This document shows, in pieces, positions 1 through 12,200 of a DNA stretch of 64,000 nucleotides. Origin of the DNA: Anthracocystis setariae (lineage: Eukaryota > Basidiomycota > Ustilaginomycetes > Ustilaginales > Ustilaginaceae); assembly GCA_928724745.1 (NCBI GenBank), contig CAKMXJ010000006.1, forward strand, positions 372,001-436,000. Direction: 5' to 3'. Both the position numbers and the translations under genes were made by a program. Within the stretch, counting starts at the first letter, position 1, and each line of letters begins with the position of its first letter. The notes beneath the pieces were generated by a model. The model saw only the letters and a list, made by a program, of their open reading frames with translations, made no database searches and was not told the origin of the DNA.

Positions 1-57
1 CAATTGAGATGGTGGTAGTGTTGCTGCTAAGTACAACTGATCGTGAGGAGCTAAGGA

Positions 58-1101
58 CTAGTACTTGAGTGGAGCTCCGTTCTTGTTAAGGATTTGCCTA
101 ACCCGTTCCGGCATTGAGGAGATAACGGCGTTAATGTGATCCATGGTGACGTCGTCCCTCCAAACTTCTTGAGCGGCGATTGCTAATTGCTGTCGGGTCC
201 GTGGTAGTGGTCTCCGCTTACTGAGCTTATTCTTGAGGATAAACCATATGTTCTCGATAGGGTTAAGATCCGGTGACATGCTGGGATGGTGTTGTGAGAC
301 AATGTGATGACGTCGGCGGCTGTTCTTCGCGATCCTGGACTTGTGTACTGGAGCACCATCCTCAACAACCGACATATCCGTTCCTGCAACTGCATCCTTG
401 AGCGGTCCGTCAATGATGAGCTCAGCGTACTTCTTTCCAGTTAAAGTTTCGGCTTTTGTCCATTCTCCATTGATATGGTGTCTCGGCTCCAGCGGAATGA
501 CGACAAGAGGTGTTTTAAAGTTCCGGGCAATGCCTGCCCAAACCATAATCGATTGCCGGCCACTGTGGAACGTCGGGACCATAAGCCGTAACTCAGTCCG
601 TTCGCCGAGCCGGCGGGTTACCCAAGATCGGCCTGGTCTCTCTCCAACTTCGATGTTGCTCTCGTCCGTAAACAGTATCTTATGCCAGTTTGTATTGCGA
701 TTACAGCGAGCCCAGTGTACACGATCCTGCATGTGTTTAGCTGACAGCCACGGCTTCCTTAGAGCAATACGACGGTTTATACCATGCTTGTATGCTGTCT
801 GCCGCAGTTGTGTTATGCCAACACCTCCAAGCGCTGCCGAGAGCTGCTTCCACGAGGCATAAGGCGTTCCAAGCGCTTCTCTAACCATAATCCTAACCTT
901 CCGAGCATCCCACGTCGATTTCCGGCCTGTTCTTGTTAATGTGTTGACATGTCCACGTGCTCTGTACTTCCGGACGGTGTCATAGACCGTGCTTTTCGGA
1001 ATGCTTAATGTCTCACTGATCTTTCCCAGCAAGTAGCCTTCATTATGTAGTACTACCACCTGGGATCTCTCAGTGATCGATAGTTCTTTACTACAAACCA
1101 T
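58..1101 (-). CDS. Tc1-type (DD34E) transposase, intact ORF
   Basis: A 347-residue protein that would cut and paste a Tc1/mariner-superfamily DNA transposon at TA sites. Residues about 8-50 form a helix-turn-helix of the kind that binds terminal inverted repeats. The DDE catalytic domain follows: D146 in FTDESN, D248 in VEDGAP and E283 in NPIENIW, with 34 residues between the second D and the E, which is the Tc1 spacing. The frame has an ATG start and a TAG stop and no internal breaks, so the enzyme could be functional. I could not find terminal inverted repeats: the left end may lie outside the window, and nothing after base 1101 pairs with bases 1-57. No host gene flanks it here; repeat-rich intergenic DNA follows. 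Family assignment is firm; activity is unknown. Confidence 0.93.
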   Translation of the reverse strand: MVCSKELSITERSQVVVLHNEGYLLGKISETLSIPKSTVYDTVRKYRARGHVNTLTRTGRKSTWDARKVRIMVREALGTPYASWKQLSAALGGVGITQLRQTAYKHGINRRIALRKPWLSAKHMQDRVHWARCNRNTNWHKILFTDESNIEVGERPGRSWVTRRLGERTELRLMVPTFHSGRQSIMVWAGIARNFKTPLVVIPLEPRHHINGEWTKAETLTGKKYAELIIDGPLKDAVAGTDMSVVEDGAPVHKSRIAKNSRRRHHIVSQHHPSMSPDLNPIENIWFILKNKLSKRRPLPRTRQQLAIAAQEVWRDDVTMDHINAVISSMPERVRQILNKNGAPLKY

Positions 1102-2503
1102 GCTTGTTATGCTGTATCATTGTAATGTCATTACCATATCAAGCTACATGCTAACACACATGACGACGAGGAGGAGCGAAAATTGAGTAAATTATTGGAC
1201 CGTGCGGATAATTTCCGACAGGTACTGTACGGTACGACAGAAGCGAAGCTGCATGTGAGAGAGCAGCTGTTGCTGCACATGCAAGGGTGGGAATGAGCGT
1301 GGAAAATTTTGGTTCTCGCTTAACACGAAAAGAGCAGAGAGCATGATTGTCCCACATGTCTACCTCGGCTAGGTACAAGTGTCTGGCGGTGTTTCATTTG
1401 CTTTTGGCAAAGTCAATCCGCAACAAAGCCAGCCAGCGGCCGCTGCCCACGGGAGAGGATTTAAGCGCCAAGAGAGGATGGATCCTGCCGCTAGACAGGC
1501 GCCCGCGCCCGCACTTTTCTGACTCCGAACGACCCTTGCCTGTCCGCTTTCAGTGATTGCTGTCAGCTCTGATGAGTTGCGAGATGCGTCAAGCATCCTC
1601 ACTCTGTCCTGAGCTGACTGTCTCGCAGCTTAAAGCAAAGATTGGTGCGCACTTGTCTGTGGCGAACAGCACGACAAATGCGTTGCTTGTAAGCAGTCCA
1701 AAAATGATCCTTTGACTTTGAGTACAATATGTACAGAACTGCACCAGGCTCGTGCACACGCAGCCATAGTTAGAGTTGACCGAGTCTCAACATTGGAACT
1801 TTGACCGCTTGTGTCCGATCATCAGGATGAGACCCATGCCAAGCTGAACATACTTGTAGTACAATGTTTTAACCTGGAACGTCTTGGTCAGGTACTGTAT
1901 TGTACCGTACAGGATTGAGCGGTGCTGGGATCGCTTGCGAGCTCAGGTACGCCGGCAACGGGCCAGGAACGTGTGTGATGGACGCACAGGCACGGGGCCG
2001 CTCAACAGATGATCGAGGAAGTTTTCGCAGATGAGTGCGAGCGGCAAAAGTGGGCTGGCGATCGATCGAAACACGACCCGCGTGGCAGAGGGTGTGAACA
2101 TTGGATGGTGCGAGTGCGAATGCCATCTGGCTCATCACGAAACGTTTTTTTGCTGCCGAACAGATTGGGGGAGAGAAAGAGAGAATCCGGCACCGGAGGC
2201 GCTAGGACCGCTTTGATGTTGTGGCGTTGCATGGTAAAACAGTTGCAACAGACGTTCTTTATGAGCAGGGGCCTCGTTCGCGTGGGGTGACCCGGATTGA
2301 TTCAGACGCTTTTTCAGGCACAAAAGTGGCGGTACAGGCTGTATGAGAAGCGATAGACGTTCCAACGCACTTTGAACGATGACATTGAGAGAGAGAAAGA
2401 GGAAGGTTCGGATCAGTTTAGCATACTGTAGTTATAGTAGTACAGTTGTGGCAAATGTCAAAAGCCCAAATGCGGTGAAAATGGGAAGAGCTAATAATGC
2501 AAA

Positions 2504-2538
2504 GCACTGCACTGCACTGCACTGCACAGTACGGCAAG
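2504..2538. repeat. Pentanucleotide tract (GCACT type)
   Basis: Four perfect GCACT units followed by GCACA, GTACG and GCAAG, in the same 5-base register. A 19-base A-run follows at 2566-2584. Confidence 0.8.
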
Positions 2539-2850
2539 CTGCAACAAAAAAACAAAAAAACAAACAAAAAAAAAAAAAAAAAAACAGCGCCCAAAGCTTT
2601 TGGCGGAAACTCCAAGCCACCGCAAAAATCTGCATGTCTACAGGACGGCAACCAGCGTGGCTGGCTTGGTTTGCGGCGCAGCCAAGATCCAAGATGCAGA
2701 AGAGCGAACCCGAACCAGACGTGCAATGAGTTGCGCGGCAAGACCGAACGGATGTCGACACACTAGTGCATCAACACCAACCTACGCTGTCAAATAATAT
2801 TATAAGGCCTTGCAACGCAGCGCAGCATACAGTACCCACTTTGGTTGATT

Positions 2851-2900
2851 GCGTTGCATTGCACCGTATTGCGCTGCACCGTACTGTATTGTACCGCGCC
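2851..2900. repeat. Degenerate pentanucleotide tract (ten units)
   Basis: Fifty bases divide exactly into ten 5-base units of the form G-Y-R-Y-Y (for example GCGTT, GCATT, GCACC, GTATT, GTACT). Units differ mainly by transitions. Related tracts occur elsewhere in the window. Confidence 0.8.
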
Positions 2901-3048
2901 TGATTCATCAAGGATATCGCCGTCGTTTCATTTGCAAATGGCAATCTGCACGCCAAGGGTTTTGAAGCAACCGTAGCCGAGAGAATTAGAGTTGAGATTG
3001 AGCTCGCCTAGATGACGATATGAAGCAACCTGCTTCAATGCAGTGCGG

Positions 3049-3094
3049 TTGGTTGGTTGGTTGGTTGGTTGCGTGGTTGCGTGGTTGCGTGGTT
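3049..3094. repeat. GGTT / GCGTGGTT tandem repeat
   Basis: About five GGTT units run into about three GCGTGGTT units. It is a simple-sequence expansion in non-coding DNA. Confidence 0.75.
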
Positions 3095-4247
3095 GAGCTG
3101 CATGTACGAACGAATGCACACTTTGCATCAAAACGAGCATTCGAGGCCAACCGAGTAGATTACTGCAAAGTATAGAACATACCTACCAGAGCTGTGGATC
3201 GAGTGGACGATTCCAGGGTTGCGAGTTGCAGGTGTCGGCAGGCTTCGATGTGGTTTTCTGCAAGCAACCAACAGCTGGAATCGGTGGCGTTCCACACATA
3301 CAGAACAAGCAGCAGCTCTACAAGCTTGGCCGGTGTACCGTACAGACAGGATACTGTAGCGCCGTGCAGTGCAGTGCAGTGCAGTACAATGGAACGGTTG
3401 CTGCAGAATCGCAACGGCAAACTCCAACAAACGGAATTTGAGCTCACACAAATACCAAGCGACATGCAATACGAGACTGTATACGTGCACAATAGAGCAG
3501 CTCGATGATATTCAAAGGCTCTATACTACTGTATGCCAACGCTGACAGCCTGTAGTCTGGCTGGTCCTTAACAGTGACCATGTTTTCTGAAACAAGTGGG
3601 TCTCAGAATTTCATAATAGCTTGATCCACTTTTTTTTGATCGACACACACACACACACAAAGCGGGTGGATGTATGCCGTACTGTACTGTTCAATTGTCT
3701 CGAATGCTGCTACTGCTACTCTACTGTCACTACCACTGTTACTCTACTGCTGATCAAGATGCGAAGAAGAAGAACGACGATGATGAGGTGGCTGACAGCT
3801 GCTGTCAGGAGAGGGAACGGGCTAGCTCGGAGTTCTCACGCCTGCCATTCATGCAACGCCGCAATCTGCATTACAGTATTTGTATATTGTTCCTCTGCTT
3901 AGTGCCATTTTCGGGTGGGGATCCTAGGCTAATGTGCCACGAGGCAGCATCACAATAAGAAAAGGAAAAAAAAAAGAAGAGAGAAAAAAAAAAAATCCCG
4001 ACTCGACTCCTTGCAGTGCTCGATCCGGCCAGCCACGAACCTCTGCTGTCAAAGCATTAGTCCAAGGTGTGTGAGAGAGAGAGAGTGTGTGTGTGTGTGT
4101 GTGCACTAAATCGTCTCCGAATTGCCATTCAATCAACCAATCGGTGCGGCAATAAGATCTGCATTTCTCAGTCCAAAACCTATACTCTGTAGTTACCAGG
4201 TAAGTTGCGTTGACCACTCAGAAGCCGAATCACCAAATACCGTCGAC

Positions 4248-4287
4248 ACACTACACTACACTACAGTACAGTGCAGTGCGGTGCAGT
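4248..4287. repeat. Pentanucleotide tract (ACACT/ACAGT/GCAGT)
   Basis: Eight consecutive 5-base units: ACACT three times, ACAGT twice, then GCAGT, GCGGT and GCAGT. It has the same period as the tracts at 2504 and 2851, in the opposite orientation. Confidence 0.8.
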
Positions 4288-4783
4288 GGTGAATGCCACC
4301 ACCCAGAAGCGTGGATCCGCTTTCCGGAAAATTTCAACTTTCGCCTCCGAAATGTGTGCGCAATCGAGTCTCGGCCCGGTTGATCATGGCGCGGGCCAAG
4401 TTTGAGTAGGATATAAGAATCAATTCTGTGCACTAGCCCCATGTGGGTGGTCGTAGGCACAGTCGTTTTGATGGTCAATGCAGAGTTTTCGATGCTGCTA
4501 GAGCATGTCAGGGATAGCCAGAGTGGGATCGTCGCAGTCGCAGTCCAAGTCGCAGTTGCCCCTCGACAGCCGGACTCCTTGCTGCGTGCCGGTACGGAGG
4601 TAAGCATAGGGGCGGCCGCAATGAGAGACGATTCATCTCCGACTGAGACTGTAGTTATGCGTCGACTGCATCCAAATTCGCTCAACGCTGCAGGCCTTGT
4701 TTGAATTCCCACACTTCCAAAAACTTATATACTGTCTCTCTGTCTCTCTGTGCCTTGCTCATGGCTCATCGCTCTCCTCTTAC

Positions 4784-4832
4784 ACTCACTCACTCACTCA
4801 CTCACTCACTCACTCACTCACTCACTCACTCA
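4784..4832. repeat. TCAC tetranucleotide microsatellite
   Basis: About twelve ACTC/TCAC units in a row, in the promoter-side DNA of the MHYT gene. Confidence 0.9.
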
Positions 4833-5474
4833 CCCGCTTTTCTTGGCTGAATCCTGCGCATACCAATCCAATCCCAAATCGCACTCTTTCATCTCGACCT
4901 TGAACTCTTGGCTTGCTCTTTCTCTCTCTTATTTTTTTTTACCGCTCCGACACAGCGGCTATCGAATCCACTCATTCCAGCCAGCCCTCTCCGCTTACTC
5001 ACCAACACCGGCTGAACAAATTTGATCAGACAGACACACACAACCCCCACTACTACAGTAGTCAGCTTCCACTGCTGCGCCTTGCTTTGCTTTGCTTGCT
5101 CCCTCCCTCCTCCTTCTTCCACTCCCATCACTACAAAAACCCCAACACGGTTTCGGCCGCCGCCGCCGCCGCTAACCATCACCCACCCACCTATCCACCT
5201 CCTCGATCGTCTCGTCTCGTCTCGTCCTGTCTCATTCGCCCTCCCTCCTTCAACCTCACCTACTCTGCTGCCCTACTTCCGTACCATACTTTTGGCACTA
5301 CACTCCCCGTACGCATACACATACATATACACATACACGTACAGCTAGCTACCTGGACTGCTGTCCGTCCTGCCTCTTTCCTATCCGTCATCTCGGGTCT
5401 ATCCCGTCAGGGAAGCGCTGCTTCCGCGCCCCAACTAGCCCGCGACCTCCATCCCCATCATCGCATATACCAAC

Positions 5475-8400
5475 ATGGACGCCCTTCACCCGCTCGTGGC
5501 GCGCGCTCTTTACACCGACCCCGTCTTGCCCAACGGTATCAATGCAAACAGTTAGTATTCACACCAACCCTAAAGACCTGCTTCGCTCGTCACCCTCGAC
5601 ATGCCCTCTGACCCTTGTTTGCCTTTTTTTTCTTTTCCCATCCACAGACCTCACTGCCGTCGCTGAATACTATGTCTACAACCGCATCCCTCAGCGTTTC
5701 AATCCGGGCATCGTCGTTGCTTCCATCGCCGTTTCCGCGCTTGGCTCCTACGCCACTCTCTTGGTCTTGGGCAAGCGTACCTCGAACAAGGGCAAAAAGA
5801 ACATCTTGCTCCTCTCGCTCGCTGCCACCACCATGGCGGCCGTCGGTATCTGGGGTATGCATTTCATCGGCATGCACATGAGTCTACGCCCCGTCGCTGG
5901 CGTCACCTGGTACATCAAGGTCGACCCCGGCTTCACCGTTCTCAGTCTCTTCGTCCCCATCATTGCTCTCCACGCCGCCTTCTTCATCGTCGACGCCGCT
6001 GTCGCCTTCAGCTTTATCCGCACCGCCATCTCGGGTGTCTTGACCGGCCTCATTGTCTCGCTCATGCACTACTCGGCCTCGCTCAAGACCAACTACGCCG
6101 TCAGCTACAGCCCCACCCTCGTCACCATCTCCATCATCGTCGCCTGCGTCGCTTCCACCGTGGCACTTACCGGCTTCTTCAAGTTCCGTGCGCAGTGGGA
6201 GGACTCGTGGTGGAAGCGAATGCTCTGCGCCTTTGTGCTCGCCGCTGCCGTCTCCGGCATGCACTACATCGGTGTCTGGGGTACAAGCTACAAGGTCAAG
6301 CCTTCCACCATCACCGGCGCCGACGAACTCAGTCTCTTGACCGGTCGTCAGCGCAACAATGTGCTTGTCATCGCTATCGGCTGCATGTGCTTTGTCATCA
6401 TCTGCTTCTGCTTCTTTATCGCCGTCTCGGACATGCTCGTCGTTCGCGATGCCCGTCGCAAATCCAAAAAGGTCGTCGTCTGCTCCGCCACCTTTGACAA
6501 GCAGGGTCGCCTTCTCGTCAAGCCCGACGGTACCATGCCGCTCATGATCATCGAGACCGACGTCAACACCAGAGACATCCTCGACGCCTTGGACAACCGC
6601 CAACCCACCTTCCAGTGGCTCTACTCGCTCTCCTGGGACTGGGCCATCATCACTCCCTGGCTGCGAGCCATCACCTCCCGCTTCGCCGCCGACAACGTCT
6701 CGGCCCAGCGCAACGAGGCGCTTTGGAAGAGCCGTGCCAACAAGATGATTGCATCAGGTCGTCGCAGTCTCGACATCTCGGATGAGCGTCGCAAGGGTCC
6801 CCAGAGTCTCGCCGACTTCCGCGACCGCTTCATCGACGCTGCATTCCACCTCGCTCGCGAACTCGACATTCCCTTTGAGGAGATCGGTGTCCTCTACGAC
6901 CACGTTCTCCCCACCGGCACTCGAAGCAACGGCGGCAGCTCCAACAACACCAACAACGGTGTTCCGGACAAGTTTACCCCTTCGCGCCAGTTTGCCGATG
7001 ACGAGAGCTCCATCAACGGTCCCGTCCCCAGCATTTTTGGCGAGGGCAACGACCAAGAAGAGGGTGCCATGCTTTTCCTTGTCCGCGAACTTCCCAACTC
7101 GGCCGCTTCCACCGAGCGTTTCCGTCAGATGGGCTACCGTATGACCGAGACTCGCTTCTTGGCTGGTGTGTTGGCGGACCGCGTCGCTGTACAGAAGGAC
7201 GAGATGGAGCCCCTTCTCGATTCGCTCAAGGTGTACGCCAAGCGGGGTACTCGTCCCGTCGTCCAGCCCGGAGGTGTCTACTGTGGTCTCTTTGGCGTTC
7301 GTGCTTCCACGAGCAAGGAGGGCGGTTTGGATGTGCTCGTGTACAACTTTGCGCGCCACCAGATCCCCGCCTACCGTCTGCCTGATGTGCAATGCATCAC
7401 GCCCGAGATGAAGACCTTCCTTGGCTCGCTCGACCAAGCCACCATGGAGGAAGCAATGAAGGTGTGCGAGCGCGAATCCATCCGATCTGGCGAGCGCCGC
7501 AAGTACCTCCAGTCCATCTCCTCTGTCAACGTCGCCGACAACCACTCGACCGAAGCCGAGCAGGAAGCCGTCGAGCTTATGATCCAGTTCCAAACCGCGC
7601 TCTTCATCGCGCTTGACGCTTTGCACAACTCGGTTCGCTTCTACCCCAAGATCTGCCAGACCGCACGCATCAGCGCCGAGGTGCTCGAAGTTCCCTCGAG
7701 CTTGGACGACTCGACAGCGCCGGCCGAGATGATTCTCGTGCAGGCTGTGCTGCCCGAATCGCGTTCGATGGCTGGCGGCTCGTATGCGGCCTCGGAGCAG
7801 CAGCACACGGTGTCGGATGTGGTGCCAACGGACAAGCCGAGTGCAGCGACGCCGTTTGTGTTTGTGCCGTACACGCTCTTCTCCAAGTCGCAGATGATGC
7901 TGCTGCGCGGAAGGCAGGCGGACGACTTCGAGCACGAGGTCATCCTCGAAATGCGACGTAGGTACCCTTCGTCGCTGCAGACCGAGGCGGAGGAGAAAGG
8001 GCTCTTCGAGCCAACGACCAAGAGGGTCGCGCACAAGGATTCGTTCATCTCGTCTGCGGGCCGCTTCACGCGCGGCTACATGGGCAGCGATGATGACGAC
8101 AAGCTCGAGACGGCGTCCAAGTACAGCGATGACAAGGACATTTCCAGTCCCGCGTCGGGCAAGGTGAATCTGCTGCCGAGTGGCAAGCGTTGGAGGGGCT
8201 CGAAGGACGAAGGTGGAGCAGCCGAGTATGGGTATGAGACGCAAGCTCAGCCTACATCTGCGGCTGGGGTTGGCGGTAGGAGGCAATCTGTGACGTCGTC
8301 GCGTTCTCGCATGACGAACGAGGATATGGAGATGAAGCAGCTTTCCGATGGACCATTGTCTCGCAATGCATCGGTTTCGCACAAGGTTGGCGCTACGCCG

Positions 8401-8919
8401 ACCACTCCTCCTGGCACGGCCGGCAACTCGTCTCTGGGGATCCGGCGGTTCATTGACGTCAATGTCAATGGTGAGAGCGGTAACCCTCGCGTCGTCCACC
8501 CGGTCGATGATGCGATCACCGAGGAAGAAGCTGCTGCGGCCAACTCGGCTCAGGTGGTAGCGGACGCACGGACGGGAGCCTTTTTCCAAGGTGCCTCTGC
8601 AAGCCAACGTCACATTCGTCCCTCCACCGCCCCGCCAGCCAACCAACAAGCGCTACCATCCGCAACAGCAGCCGGTGGTAATAGAAGAGACCTCAACTTG
8701 CTGCGTCCCTCGTCATCCTCGGGCGGTCACAGACAGAGGAGGAACAATCTTGGAACCACCACCGGCGGCTCATCTGCTGCTGCTGCTGCTGCTGCGGCTC
8801 ATCATTATGATGAGGGAAGTTTGTTGGCTAGACTCCAATCCGACGGTTGGCATACTAGGCAGATCCAATCGTTGGAAAGGAGTCCCGCCGGAACGGCGTT
8901 GCTTGGCGTGGATTTTTAA
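5475..8919 (+). CDS. MHYT-domain membrane sensor protein, two exons
   Basis: A predicted protein of about 1115 residues. Exon 1 is 5475-5550 and exon 2 is 5648-8919. The 97-base intron starts GTTAGT and ends CACAG; joining keeps the frame and supplies an upstream ATG that the long exon lacks. The N-terminal third is a multi-helix membrane domain with three MHYT-type motifs: GMHFIGMHM near residue 96, LMHYSAS near 165 and GMHYIGVW near 230. A last hydrophobic helix lies near 265-290. In bacteria, MHYT domains sit on signalling proteins and are proposed to bind copper and sense O2, CO or NO. No GGDEF, EAL or kinase domain is visible here. The soluble part (about 300-800) is unrecognised, and the last 300 residues are low complexity with a poly-Ala run. 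The MHYT call is firm; the ligand and output are unknown. Confidence 0.88.
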
Positions 8920-9120
8920 AGTGTGTTGATGTGATGATGATCTGTCTCAAGACTTTAAGTACCAAAGGGTGAAGAAGTGAAAGTTTTACCTTCTTTTCCG
9001 AGCTCGTTTTGTATCTACCACTCTTTCTCACTACACTCGTTATTTTTTTTTTTATTGGTGTCGATATAATAGTGTAGAGTGTCATTATTGTGACCGGGGT
9101 TAACTTTAAAGTTGGCTAAC

Positions 9121-9146
9121 TTTTTTTTTTTTTTTTTTTTTTTTTT
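9121..9146. repeat. T26 homopolymer between convergent genes
   Basis: Twenty-six consecutive T in the 286-base gap between the 3' ends of the MHYT gene and MED14. Confidence 0.95.
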
Positions 9147-9189
9147 GGATGATGGCGTGGCGTGTAATGAATGACTGGCTGGGGGCTTA

Positions 9190-9206
9190 CGCGCGCGCGC
9201 GCGCGC
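9190..9206. repeat. Alternating CG run touching the MED14 stop codon
   Basis: Seventeen bases of strictly alternating C and G, ending inside the complement of the MED14 TAG stop (9206-9208). Such runs can form left-handed DNA in vitro; no role can be read from the sequence. Confidence 0.9.
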
Positions 9207-12200
9207 TAAGGGTTTTGGCCTGATGATACGTGGGAGATGAGGGTGGTTAGGACGTGTGCGAGGCCTCCCGTGGTAGTACGGGTGCGGGTGCGGGTGGGTT
9301 TGAGTGAGATCAGCAGTGCGCGACCCAAGTCGTAAATGCCACCACCACCATCACCACCGCCAGCATCGCCGGTGCCGAGTTGGCGCATGAGTTGGTCCAA
9401 GTTGGCGATGGGTTGGAACTGTGCTGCTGCTGCTGCTGCTGCTGCTGCGGCTTGTTCGCTTGCGTTTGCGTTTGCGTTGGTGGAGATGGTGAGGTTTGGT
9501 CGTTTAGATGCAGGTCCGCTTTGGCCAGCCATGATCGAGTTGAGCAGGGCACTTCCGTCAAACAGTTTGACATCAGCTGGATTCGGTCGCTTTTCTGCGT
9601 TGCCTCTAAACAGCGACTGACTTGCGTCCGATATGACGAGGCGGCTCTGACTGGCAAGTCGAAGATCGAGCGCATACCTCGTGTGGAAGCGCAGCCGGAT
9701 CCATGTGGCACTTTTGATCTCGACTTCCGGCACGTCGGCATCTTCCAGGCACTTGTCTGTCAGCGGTGCCATCTCACGCACCAACCCCAACGAGTCTTGC
9801 AGAAGCTTGAAAAATCCCTTCCACATCATCCGTTCCAAGCCCGGCTCAACCATAGCAGATAGCACAGCTGAGCGCGCTGCGACATTCACGGTGCGTGCCA
9901 GCTCGAACGCCATAATTCGATGCGGATTGTGCTTCGAGTGCGCCTCGTCGAAGAATTCCATGACCTTGTCGTGCTTGTCCACTTCCGAGGTGGGAACGGA
10001 GCCGAATTCGAGAATGTACCCGCCACTCTGGACGTAGGGTGTCATGTCCATCTTCGCATCCTGCCATCGCACCCGCACCAACAGCTTCCGCTCCGCGTCG
10101 TCTGCCTTGATCGTACCATACGACAGCACCACCGTGTCAAAGTCGAACCTTGTTAACTCGATCAGATCTCCAGGTTTCTTGCAGCTCACCCGTGATCGAA
10201 GCGCACGCTGTTGCCATGCTCGGCTTGCATTGAGCACCTCTCGTGTAAGCTGCACCATGCGCATCACACGTTCCCACTGCGTGTAAAAGATTGGGATGCA
10301 GTTGTCCAGATCCCTTGTCGACAACGTCAGCATCGAAGTCTCGTTGTCGAAATCAATCCATGTCGCCGGTGATTTCGCAAACGCATCCGACGTGCTGCCA
10401 TACGCCACAACCTCGTGCAACGCTCGAAAGCGTCGTGACTTCATTCGCAGCTTAAGATGCATCTCGACACAACACCGGTCACTGTCGTCCCAGCTGCAAA
10501 TTCGCAGCGAGATGTTAGGTTTGGTGAGATGCGCTTTCGCAGGACCAAGCACATCGCTGGCCCGAAGGCAGAGAGTTGGCACCAAAGAAGCCACGCCGCT
10601 CGAATGTACCTGCTCGTTCGACTCCAACCCGCCGTTCTCGGCAAGGATACCATCGCCTCCCTCGCCATCTGCAGCATCTTCCTCGTCGAAAAGGCCCTCA
10701 TCTCGCTCGTCCTTTTGTGCACCAACGCGATCCTGCAGCGCCCTCCGTTGCAACTTGGCTGGCGGTGCTGATCGTGACTTGGTGTTTCCACCAACGTGCA
10801 GATATGGAATGCCTCTCATGCGCAGCTGCTGTTCGACGCGGAAGTAAGACACGAGAGCGATGCAGTACGAATGCACATCTGCGAGCTCATCCATGCTTAG
10901 CTCGCGCTTACCCAGGCTAGGATCGACTTGCGCCAGAGAGTCTTGGCCATCAGCCGGTGCTTTGCGTTTGTGCCCAATTTCGACCGCGAGACTTGAGTCA
11001 GTACCAAGAGCTTCACGTCCCGCTACGCGTCCAGCTTTGGCAGCTGTCGCAATCTTGGCCCTGTCCAGCCATTCGATCGACTGGACTGTCAAGGACGGCG
11101 CACCAGTCTGGTCAACCATCTGGATCACATAGACCAAAGCAATGCTCGCTCCTGCCAGCTCGGAAGGTTGCAGTGCCAAAAAGTAGCCTGGAAAGCTGTT
11201 TCGCAGTGGGATGAAGAGTTGCGGTGTTGCCTCCTGCGTTGCTGATGGCCCGAACTTGGCCAAGTCCTGAGGACGGAGGTTGAGCGTGCGAACAGTACGA
11301 AGACCCAGGTAGGAAGCCATCCTTTCCCACTCCTCGACACGAGCAAAGACTTCGAGCTTGTAGAGGATGTCGAAGAGCGCTTCGACCGAGCTGTTGATGC
11401 GATCGGACGCCTCGGCGAGGCGAGCGAAGGTGGCGCGTGTCGTGAGGATCGAGGCGGTGAAGCTTGCAGCCTGTCGGGCAGATGCATCCAGCTCAACGTC
11501 CTGTGAAACTCGGACGGGCTCTGAGTCGAGGAGCAACCGACCAGTGACAGGATCAACGCTAAGGCGAAGAGGAGCCATGGACGGCGCAGCTGACCAACTC
11601 GCTTTATGATGGCTGTAGCTGCTGTTGAGCTCGATCTGAAGGAAGCTGAGGCTCGTAGCTTCCGTCGTAGTCGAGAATTCGTCGCCCAGTCTCTGCGCGT
11701 GCTCTACGCACAGTGTGCAATCCTCGGGACGTAGCAGGCGCGAGACCGGGTGATCGCCGACCAGAATGCGTCGTTGGAGATTGCGAAGAAGCGCCAAGGT
11801 GTGGCGCTCGATAACAAGGTTCAGCAGTGTCTCCACATCAAGAGAGTGAGGCGATACGGCCAGCTCAGACGTCTCAGAGTCGGCGAGAATGCTGGGATGC
11901 GCGTCCCACACAACTTGCAGACCGCGTCGCTTGCTTGTTGCTAGACTGGCTTTGCCGGCAGATTCATCCGTGTCGCTAAAGAGCTTGGCAAGGGTCTTGG
12001 TGGCGCCGGTCTGGTCGGCCAGATCCACGATGGTCATCTGAATACTGCCTCCTGCCGCCGGGCTGTCCGGCTTCTGTGACGCGTCAGCGGCTCCCTGCGC
12101 CTGCGTCCAGTAGTGGACAGTCAGGCGCCGAGGTCGTTCACCAGTCTCGATTCGAAGGTTGTTGCCCCAATTGAGCCTGCAAAGCTCATAGGCTTGGTGT

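Larger units (their letters stand above)
1102..5474. other. Gene-free, repeat-rich intergenic region
   Basis: About 4.4 kb with no ORF that resembles a protein family. It holds several runs of a degenerate 5-base repeat (clear at 2504-2538, 2851-2900, 3366-3395 and 4248-4287), an A-run at 2566-2584, GGTT/GCGTGGTT repeats at 3049-3094, a GT run near 4085-4102 and a TCAC run at 4784-4832. The last 400 bases are pyrimidine-rich and probably form the promoter and 5' leader of the MHYT gene. Confidence 0.7.

Noticed and set aside
2009..2290. Short overlapping frames on both strands near 2.0-2.3 kb
   Set aside because: No family resemblance, mutually overlapping in several frames, and surrounded by repeats.
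6754..8649. 631-codon open frame antisense to the MHYT gene
   Set aside because: Arg/His/Leu-rich composition with no domain, lying wholly within the coding exon. It is a codon-bias shadow.
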